From positions 1 to 18,916 of the forward strand of contig JAEWPX010000062.1 in NCBI GenBank assembly GCA_023399375.1: a stretch of 18,916 bases of DNA. Reading direction: 5' to 3'. Origin of the DNA: Pseudomonadota bacterium (GTDB lineage: Bacteria; Desulfobacterota; Desulfovibrionia; Desulfovibrionales; Desulfovibrionaceae). Positions within the stretch are counted from its first letter, which is position 1; every line of letters starts with the position of its first letter. The notes below the pieces were generated by a model. That model saw nothing but the letters and a program-made list of their open reading frames with translations. It made no database searches and had not been told where the DNA came from. This document shows positions 13,746 through 18,916 of the stretch, one piece after another. The position numbers were made by a program, and so were the translations under genes.

Positions 13746-15444
13746 GCCCGCCCTCTCCTTCCGCCGCGAGCAGGCCCATTTCCATGAGCCGGCGGCGCTT
13801 GGCCGCGGCGTCGTCCGCCAGGGCGGCGAAGGCCGCGCTCGCGGCCCGGTCGATGGCCGCGTCGTCGTATTTATGGTGGAGCTTGAACTGGTTGGCGAAA
13901 CCCAACGCGTAGTTGGCCCCGCCCGGCAGCGCGGCCCCGCCCGTGGCCTTGGCGTGGACCACAGCCAGATGGCCCTGGCAGACCGGAACCTTGCCGGCCA
14001 GCAACAGGCGCAGGTCGTGGTCGAGGTCGTCGTACTGCGTCGGCGAAAAGCGGATGTCGAAATTGCCGGTTTCGGCCAGCACGTCCGCGCGAAAGAGATG
14101 ACAGCAGCCCGTGACCGTGGCGCAGGGGCGCATCAGGGCGTACTGGCCAAAGTCCGGCGTGACGAGCCAGGGACTGGCGAGGTCGAAGGCCCGGCCGAAA
14201 CCGTCGCCCTCGCGCGGCGTGGGAAAGAGGTGGCTGTCGGCGCACTGCACGAAGGCCGGGGCGTCGCGGCCGACGATGCGGCAGCCCCAGACCCCGGCCC
14301 CGGGATGGGCGGCCACGGCCGCGCCCAAGCGGCCGAGCCAGTCCGGCGGCGCGAGGGCGTCGTCGTCGAGATAGGCCATGAAATCGCACGTGCGCGCCTC
14401 GGGCATGCTTGCCAGCCAATTGCGCGCCGCGGGCGCGCCGATGTTGACGGGCAGGCGCACGACATGCAGCCGCCCAGCAAGGCGCTCCCGCCAGCCGGCA
14501 AGCACGGCGGCCGTGTCGTCGCCGCTGCCGTTGTCCAGGGCGAAAAACTGCGGCCCGCCGCCTGCCGGGGCGAGCGCGCCGTCCGTTTCAGCCAGCGCGG
14601 CCAGGGTCGCGTCCAGGAGCCGGGCGTTATTATAGGAATAGAGCAGCACAGCGAGCGCGCCCGGCAGCGGCGCATGGGCGGCGTCCGCGCCCGTGGCCAG
14701 ATCGTGCAGCCGGCCAAGGGCCAGCGCGTCCCAGGGGCGCGCCGCGACCACGGCGGCAAGGGCGGCCACGGCCCCGTCCCGGTCGCCAAGGCGCAGCAAG
14801 GCCTCGGCCAGAAGCTGGCGCGCGGCGCAGGAGGGAAAGGCGGGCAAAAGCGCCAGACAGGCGTCGCGCGCGGCGGCGGCCCGGCCGGCGAGCAGGTCGC
14901 ACGCGGCAGTGGTCAGCGCGCCAAGCGGAGCAAGCGCGCCGGCGAGGCCGGCAAACACGTCGCGGGCTCGGGAGAAAAGCTCCCCGCCCGCGCCCCCCGG
15001 CCCGAGCACCATGGGCGCGAACACTGACAGGCGATAAAGCGGCAACGGATCCTGCGGCGCTTTCTCGTGGCGCGAGAGCAGATAGGAGAGCATTTTGGCC
15101 ATGTCGCGCCGCGCGGCCAGACGGTCGAAATACGGGTCCGGCGCGGGTGCCGTTGCGGCTGCGGCCACGGCCCTGGCGCTTGCGGCCAGGGGAGGCGGCA
15201 AAAAGGGCCGAGCCGCGTCGCGCGAAAGAGCAAGCGCCGCGGCCTCGGGCCAAAACGGCGCGCCTTCGAAGACACCGCGCGCCAACGCGTCGGCCAGGGC
15301 GGCATGCCGCGGCCCGGCGGCCAGGGCGGCGTCCCGGGCCTGGGCCAGCCCCGGGCCGTAGCCGCCGACCAGAAGCCGGCGGGCCAAGTCCTGCGGCAGG
15401 CCGGCAAAAGGCGGCGCGACATGTTGCAGTGCGTGTGCGGCCAT
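13735..15444 (-). CDS. GT2 glycosyltransferase with long helical N-terminal region
   Basis: ATG 15444 follows GGGGAG and lies three bases after the stop of the upstream CgeB-like gene. The 569-residue chain has an Ala-rich helical N-terminal half (1-255). Its last part (about 180-255) looks like degenerate TPR units (CAARQLLAEALLRLGDRDGA). A GT-A domain follows from about 262: YSYNNARLLDATLAALAE, DNGSGDD at 304-310 and the metal-binding DXD-type YLDDDA at 358-363. The distal part has DFGQYALMRPCATVTGCCHL and FDIRFSPTQYDDLDHDLRLL, typical of GT2 enzymes. It would transfer a sugar from a nucleotide-sugar. The acceptor is unknown, but the operon context points to flagellar or surface glycosylation. 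The TPR-like half may bind a protein acceptor. Confidence 0.88.
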   Translation of the reverse strand: MAAHALQHVAPPFAGLPQDLARRLLVGGYGPGLAQARDAALAAGPRHAALADALARGVFEGAPFWPEAAALALSRDAARPFLPPPLAASARAVAAAATAPAPDPYFDRLAARRDMAKMLSYLLSRHEKAPQDPLPLYRLSVFAPMVLGPGGAGGELFSRARDVFAGLAGALAPLGALTTAACDLLAGRAAAARDACLALLPAFPSCAARQLLAEALLRLGDRDGAVAALAAVVAARPWDALALGRLHDLATGADAAHAPLPGALAVLLYSYNNARLLDATLAALAETDGALAPAGGGPQFFALDNGSGDDTAAVLAGWRERLAGRLHVVRLPVNIGAPAARNWLASMPEARTCDFMAYLDDDALAPPDWLGRLGAAVAAHPGAGVWGCRIVGRDAPAFVQCADSHLFPTPREGDGFGRAFDLASPWLVTPDFGQYALMRPCATVTGCCHLFRADVLAETGNFDIRFSPTQYDDLDHDLRLLLAGKVPVCQGHLAVVHAKATGGAALPGGANYALGFANQFKLHHKYDDAAIDRAASAAFAALADDAAAKRRRLMEMGLLAAEGEGGRGC

Positions 15445-15447
15445 CCC

Positions 15448-17136
15448 CTACTCCCCGAAGGTCTGGCGCATGACGTCGAAGAGTTGCGTCAGGCGTCTGG
15501 GATAGGTGTGTTCGGCCAGGACGCGGCGGTGTCCGGCGCGGGCGATGGCCTCGCGCGCCGGGACGTCGGCGAGATAGCGCGCCACGAGCTCGGGGAGTGC
15601 GGCCGGGTCGTCGTAGACGGCCACCTCGCGCCCGGGCTCGAACAGGCTGTCCATCTGCGCCCTGGCGTCGGTCAGGAGAAACGCCCGGCAGGACGGCACG
15701 TCGAAAACCCGCTGGTTGACCGCGCCCTTCATCTGGCGGCTGGTGGCGTTGAAATTGATGTCAGAGAGCGGATAGAAGTCCGGCAACTGGTCGTAGTAGG
15801 CGAGTTCCGGCAGATAGCGCCAGTCGCGGCCCTCGCCGTCCAGGCTATCGCGCCAGCCCGGGTCGCCGACGACGAGGGGCGTAAAGGGCAACAGCCGCGT
15901 CAGGCACTCCTGGCGGTAGCGCCGGGTCGCCTCCCAGATGACGGCCGTCTCGTAGGCAAGCTGGCGTTCGGTGCTGCCCAGCGCGGCATAGGCCGGCAGC
16001 AGCTCCGGACGCGAGCGCTCCATGTGCTCGCGCACGAGCCGACAGGGCGAGGCGGCGAAGCTCTCGGCCAGGGAGGCGAACACGTCGAACAGCCACCTGG
16101 AAGGCCTTGCCGCGGCCAGGCGCATGGCGGTCTTGCGCCACATGGAATTGCCGACGAAGGAGATGCGCGCGCGCCAGGGATGGGGCTCGGCGTGGGGCAC
16201 GCGGGGGACGAAGCGCGTCTCGTCCGCGGCCAGCGGCAGGTAGTGGACGTGGGGAAAGCCGGCCGCGACCAGGGGCGGGATGCTGTCGCGGTCCCAGGTG
16301 AAAAGGACGGTGGCTTCGTTGGCCGCCGGCCGGTAAAGCGGCAAGGTGAGTTCGGGGCTGTCCACGAACCAGGAGGCGAGCGGCAGGCCCAGCTCGTGCA
16401 AGAGCCCGAGCAGCACGCCTTCGCGGTCGACACCCAGATGATTGACCGTCAGCACGCAGTCCGGGCGAAACCCGGACACGGCCGCGCGCACCATGGCCAC
16501 GAAGGCGTCCTTGTCGAGTTCGTCCCCGGTCTCCAGGTAATGGCAGGACGCGCCCAGGCGTTCGCAGGCGCGCACCACCTCGCCGAGCAGGAAAAAGCGG
16601 CTCGTCAGACAGAGCACCCGGGGCAGGGCCTTGGGAAAGGGGCGGCGGCGCGGCGCGGCGGACGCGGCAGCAGCGGGCGGGGCCAAAAACGCGGCGAGCG
16701 CGGCGTACCAGGCCGGGTCCAGACGGCGCTGCACCGGATGCAGGACAGGATAAAGCGGTTCGCCCGGAGCCTTGGCTGCGGCAAAGGCGCGGATGCGCGC
16801 GACGGCTGCCGCGGGGTCGGCGTCGTCGGCCCAGAGCAGGCCCGGGTCTGCGGCGCAGGCGGCGCGCACGCCGGTGGCGTCGCTGACCGCCGTGTCGCGG
16901 TCGGCCACGGCGACGGGCAGCCCGGCGCGACGGCAGGCGGCTACGGCCACACCGAGACCCGCGCCGAGGAAGACCGGCACGCCGCCGTCGGCCACGCGTG
17001 CGGCCCCGAGCCGTTCCTCGGCCGCCGTCCCGGCCCGGCCGGCCAGGCTCAGCACCTTGCCGCCCGTTTCCAGACGGACGTCGACCACGCGCCCGTCAGC
17101 GACGACAGGCGTGGCGACGAGGTCTGCGGCGGCCAC
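15448..17136 (-). CDS. CgeB-type glycosyltransferase (GT-B, glycosyl transferases group 1)
   Basis: The start is GTG 17136, five bases after TAGGAG and seven bases after the STAS gene stop. The protein is 562 residues. A separate N-terminal domain (about 1-155) has a nucleotide-binding look (VPVFLGAGLGVAVAACRRAG, 53-72). Such a domain is familiar from flagellar modification enzymes, but I assign it only tentatively. From about 172 (LPRVLCLTSRFFLLGEVVRA) a GT-B fold begins, with TVNHLGVDREGVLLGLLHEL and ASWFVDSPELTLPLYRPAAN. The C-terminal domain (about 460-555) carries NFNATSRQMKGAVNQRVFDV, SLFEPGREVAVYDDPAALPE and RRVLAEHTYPRRL, characteristic of CgeB-like enzymes. It is the first of three consecutive glycosyltransferase genes. 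Flagellin or capsule-like glycan modification is likely. Confidence 0.87.
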   Translation of the reverse strand: MAAADLVATPVVADGRVVDVRLETGGKVLSLAGRAGTAAEERLGAARVADGGVPVFLGAGLGVAVAACRRAGLPVAVADRDTAVSDATGVRAACAADPGLLWADDADPAAAVARIRAFAAAKAPGEPLYPVLHPVQRRLDPAWYAALAAFLAPPAAAASAAPRRRPFPKALPRVLCLTSRFFLLGEVVRACERLGASCHYLETGDELDKDAFVAMVRAAVSGFRPDCVLTVNHLGVDREGVLLGLLHELGLPLASWFVDSPELTLPLYRPAANEATVLFTWDRDSIPPLVAAGFPHVHYLPLAADETRFVPRVPHAEPHPWRARISFVGNSMWRKTAMRLAAARPSRWLFDVFASLAESFAASPCRLVREHMERSRPELLPAYAALGSTERQLAYETAVIWEATRRYRQECLTRLLPFTPLVVGDPGWRDSLDGEGRDWRYLPELAYYDQLPDFYPLSDINFNATSRQMKGAVNQRVFDVPSCRAFLLTDARAQMDSLFEPGREVAVYDDPAALPELVARYLADVPAREAIARAGHRRVLAEHTYPRRLTQLFDVMRQTFGE

Positions 17137-17143
17137 CGGACTC

Positions 17144-17488
17144 CTACTGGCCGCAGGCGGCGGTCAGTGCGGCTTCGTCCGCAAGGACCTGGAAGAATTG
17201 GAGCAGTTGCACGAGCCCCAGGGTCTTTTCCACGGGAGGGCTCAGCCTGTAGAGGAAAAAGGCGCGTCCGGCGCTGCGCATCCGGGTGTTGGCCGAAACG
17301 AGAAAGCCGATGCCCGAGGAATCCATGAAGGTGACGTCGCCGAGATCGACGATGACAGTAGCCACGGCATCCCCGTCCAGGGCGGCATCGAGCCGCCGCT
17401 TCAGGTCGCCGGTGATCTCCAGGGTGATTTCCCCGACGTAGTGCAGCATGAGCGCGTTGCCGATGCGCCGAAGAGTCAGCTTTTCCAC
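17144..17488 (-). CDS. STAS-domain anti-anti-sigma factor (SpoIIAA/RsbV type)
   Basis: The start is GTG 17488 behind AGAGG. It overlaps the 3' end of the kinase gene by 13 bases, so the two are coupled. The 114-residue product is one STAS domain with the diagnostic TFMDSSGIGFLV at 53-64. The Ser57-Ser58 pair holds the serine normally phosphorylated by the partner kinase. In the unphosphorylated state such proteins bind the kinase and release its target, a sigma factor or another effector. The family length is about 100-120, so the gene is complete. The protein phosphatase needed to reset the switch is not in the window. The downstream glycosyltransferase gene starts only seven bases later. 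Confidence 0.93.
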   Translation of the reverse strand: MEKLTLRRIGNALMLHYVGEITLEITGDLKRRLDAALDGDAVATVIVDLGDVTFMDSSGIGFLVSANTRMRSAGRAFFLYRLSPPVEKTLGLVQLLQFFQVLADEAALTAACGQ

Positions 17489-17907
17489 TGCGTCGCCTCT
17501 ATGTCCTTATGAATGAAAACAATGTTCTCGCCGTCGCGCCTGTGCACCCGGCAGTGGCTCGACAGCATGCGCATGATGTACAGGCCGCGCCCGCCTTCGG
17601 ATTCGGGGCCGGGGTTCTCGAAACGCGCGTCCCCGGCAAAACCCTTGCCCCAGTCCACGATCTCGAGTTCGACCCAGTGGCCGGGATTCACGCCCAGGCG
17701 CACTTCCAGCCGGCCGGGCGCACCGCCGTAGGCGTGGCGGCATACATTGGCGCAGGCTTCGGTGAGGATGATGTCCAGGTCGTGGAGGGCGTCCGGGTCG
17801 GCGAGATGCTCGCGCGCCAGGTACTCCACCACCTCCTTGGCCAGCTTGCGGCTGTCGCCGGGATGGGAAATGGCCTGAAAGACCTTTGTGACCGCCGCCT
17901 GTTCCAA
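17476..17907 (-). CDS. RsbW/SpoIIAB-like anti-sigma factor serine kinase (HATPase_c_2)
   Basis: The start is TTG 17907 behind CGGAG at about eight bases; no ATG or GTG is available upstream in frame. The 143-residue product is a GHKL ATPase with the N-box LTEACANVCRHAY (48-60; E50, N54). It also has the G1 box DWGKGF (85-90) and the G2 box GGRGLYIM (105-112). This matches the anti-sigma kinases that sequester a sigma factor and phosphorylate a STAS partner. The partner gene lies immediately downstream and overlaps by 13 bases. No sigma factor gene is adjacent, so the target is unknown; it could be a flagellar or stress sigma factor, or a non-sigma partner. The gap of 75 bases to dtd has no clear promoter. 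Confidence 0.92.
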   Translation of the reverse strand: MEQAAVTKVFQAISHPGDSRKLAKEVVEYLAREHLADPDALHDLDIILTEACANVCRHAYGGAPGRLEVRLGVNPGHWVELEIVDWGKGFAGDARFENPGPESEGGRGLYIMRMLSSHCRVHRRDGENIVFIHKDIEATQWKS

Positions 17908-17982
17908 GGCCCTGCTCCGTGTTTTGCGGCGGGCCGCCCCGCCGTAGCCTGACTACGCTTTGCGCCGAAACCTCGCGCGCCG

Positions 17983-18456
17983 TCAAGAGGCCGCAAAGTC
18001 GCGACTGTCAAGGACGATGGTCACCGGCCCCTGGTTGACAAGGGCCACGTCCATGTCCGCGCCGAAAACGCCCGAAGCGACCTTGCCGGGCAAGGCCAAC
18101 CGCGCCAGCTCCACGAAACGGGCATACAGCGCCGCAGCCGCATCCGGCGCGGCCGCATCGGAAAAGGACGGCCGCCGCCCCTTGCGACAGGCGGCGTACA
18201 ACGTGAACTGGGACACGAGCAACAACTCGCCGCCGGCCTCGCGCAGGCTCACATTGAGCTTGCCGGCGGCGTCGGGGAAAATGCGCAGGTCGAGGACCTT
18301 CTCGAAAAGCGCACGGCAAAGCGGCCCTTCTGCGAAATCCGGCCCGTCCTCACCACCGAAGCCGACCAGCACGAGAAGTCCCGGCCCGATGGACGCCACA
18401 ACCTCCCCGGCCACCGTCACCGAAGCGCTCCCCACACGCTGCAACACGAGCCGCAT
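17983..18456 (-). CDS. dtd: D-aminoacyl-tRNA deacylase (DTD)
   Basis: DTD hydrolyses D-aminoacyl-tRNAs (such as D-Tyr-tRNA) and mischarged Gly-tRNA(Ala), so that wrong residues do not enter proteins. ATG 18456 gives 157 residues, slightly more than the usual 145-150. The N-terminal MRLVLQRVGSASVTV is typical. The two active-site motifs are present: SQFTLYA at 82-88 and NQGPVT at 141-146, the latter holding the Gly-cisPro pair used for chiral proofreading. The only deviation is a Gln where Asp is common (NDGPVT). It lies three bases after queD, and the two are very likely co-transcribed and co-translated. Confidence 0.96.
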   Translation of the reverse strand: MRLVLQRVGSASVTVAGEVVASIGPGLLVLVGFGGEDGPDFAEGPLCRALFEKVLDLRIFPDAAGKLNVSLREAGGELLLVSQFTLYAACRKGRRPSFSDAAAPDAAAALYARFVELARLALPGKVASGVFGADMDVALVNQGPVTIVLDSRDFAAS

Positions 18457-18459
18457 CGC

Positions 18460-18846
18460 CTACAGCTCCATGTAGGTCGCCTTGCTGGCTTCCTTTTCCG
18501 AAACGGACACGCTCACCAGCCGCGCCGCCTCGCCGTCCAGGGCCTTCTCCAACTCCCTGTAAATAAAGCGCGCCAGATTCTCCGACGAAGGGTTTTCCAC
18601 GTCGAACGGCGCAATCTCATTGAGATGCCTATGGTCGAACGACGCCAGCACCTCGCGCAGCTTCCCGCGCAGCTTCTTGAAATCGATCAGATACTCCACC
18701 TTCGGGTCGAGCCGCTCGCCCTCGACCACGACCTCCACGCCGAAGTTGTGGCCGTGCAGGTTCTCGCACGGGCCCTCGTAGCCCCGCAAACAATGGGAGG
18801 CGCAGAACCCCTCCGTCACCGTCAACCGCCATATGCCGCGTTTCAT
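18460..18846 (-). CDS. queD: 6-carboxy-5,6,7,8-tetrahydropterin synthase (QueD)
   Basis: QueD converts 7,8-dihydroneopterin triphosphate to 6-carboxytetrahydropterin, the second step toward preQ0, queuosine and related 7-deazapurines. ATG 18846 follows GGAGG at 10 bases and gives 128 residues, typical of the family. Zinc ligands are visible at H18 (ASH) and in CENLHGHN (H31, H33), with the catalytic Cys27. DHRHLN at 71-76 and NPSSENLARFIY at 85-96 are conserved, and SEKEASKATY at 116-125 holds the pterin-binding Glu region. QueC, QueE and QueF are not in the window. A sepiapterin/PTPS-type relative is the alternative, but Cys27 favours QueD. Confidence 0.95.
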   Translation of the reverse strand: MKRGIWRLTVTEGFCASHCLRGYEGPCENLHGHNFGVEVVVEGERLDPKVEYLIDFKKLRGKLREVLASFDHRHLNEIAPFDVENPSSENLARFIYRELEKALDGEAARLVSVSVSEKEASKATYMEL

Positions 18847-18860
18847 AAGAGAATGCCTCC

Positions 18861-18893
18861 GGCGGCCGGGGGGATAATCCCCCCCGGACCCCC
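18861..18893. repeat. GC-rich intergenic palindrome upstream of queD
   Basis: The plus strand has CCGGGGGG-ATAAT-CCCCCCCGG-type dyad symmetry, flanked by GCCTCCGGCGG on one side and GGACCCCC on the other. This resembles palindromic intergenic elements common in high-GC proteobacterial genomes, but the family assignment is from memory. Only one copy was noticed in the window. It could also be a terminator for a gene beyond the right edge, though no T tail is seen. Confidence 0.4.
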
Positions 18894-18916
18894 TTGCCTG
18901 GTGGCGCGTATGGGGC

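Noticed and set aside
15067..17328. 753-codon plus-strand frame opposite the CgeB and GT2 genes
   Set aside because: Spans two recognised minus-strand genes and their junction; composition is typical of antisense reading.
17908..17982. Terminator or promoter between dtd and the kinase gene
   Set aside because: CGGCGGG/CCCGCCG can pair but lacks a T tail, and TTGACG has no matching -10 at proper distance. Whether queD-dtd and the kinase operon are one transcript remains open.

Overview
The window looks like chromosomal DNA from a high-GC, flagellated deltaproteobacterium. Gene content and order (DRTGG/AAA_26 protein, RNase III, flagellin, hook operon, glycosyltransferases, QueD/Dtd) suggest the Desulfovibrionaceae. 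This is an inference from family-level recognition, because no search could be run. Most of the sequence is strongly GC-rich with GC-ending codons. The clear exception is about 3100-4400, which is visibly richer in A and T.

Layout. (1) 1-2576, minus strand: the N-terminal part of a very large exported protein with a signal peptide, Ig/PKD-like beta domains and a long alpha-helical TPR-like repeat region. It runs off the left edge and is preceded by a near-consensus sigma-54 promoter. (2) 2695-2991, plus: a small orphan protein. (3) 3100-4400, minus: an AT-richer insert with two small unrecognised genes, a good intrinsic terminator and about 440 bp of fragments. (4) 4465-5532, minus: a P-loop plus DRTGG protein resembling the N-terminal half of long phosphate acetyltransferases. 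It is divergent from rnc (5763-6482, plus). (5) 6637-7530, minus: flagellin, with a sigma-54-like promoter, a weaker sigma-28-like site and a short leader that looks like a CsrA target. (6) 7808-12209, minus: fliK-flgD-flgE, closed by a strong terminator and preceded by its own imperfect sigma-54 site. (7) 12327-17907, minus: five tightly packed or overlapping genes. They encode an RsbW/SpoIIAB-like anti-sigma kinase, a STAS anti-anti-sigma protein, a CgeB-type glycosyltransferase, a GT2 glycosyltransferase with a long helical N-terminus, and a GT9 heptosyltransferase-like protein with a cysteine cluster. (8) 17983-18846, minus: queD and dtd, three bases apart.

How the parts may work together. 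Regions 5-7 make a continuous minus-strand motility block: flagellin, the hook and its length control, and three glycosyltransferases that plausibly decorate flagellin or another surface polymer. The most interesting feature is a partner-switching pair (kinase plus STAS) translationally coupled at the head of the glycosyltransferase genes. No terminator is visible before fliK, so a transcript could run through to the hook genes. The fliK ribosome-binding site lies in the loop of a perfect hairpin that exists only on read-through RNA, not on RNA started at the predicted sigma-54 site. Transcription source could therefore affect fliK translation. No tRNA, rRNA, CRISPR array, transposase or integrase was seen.
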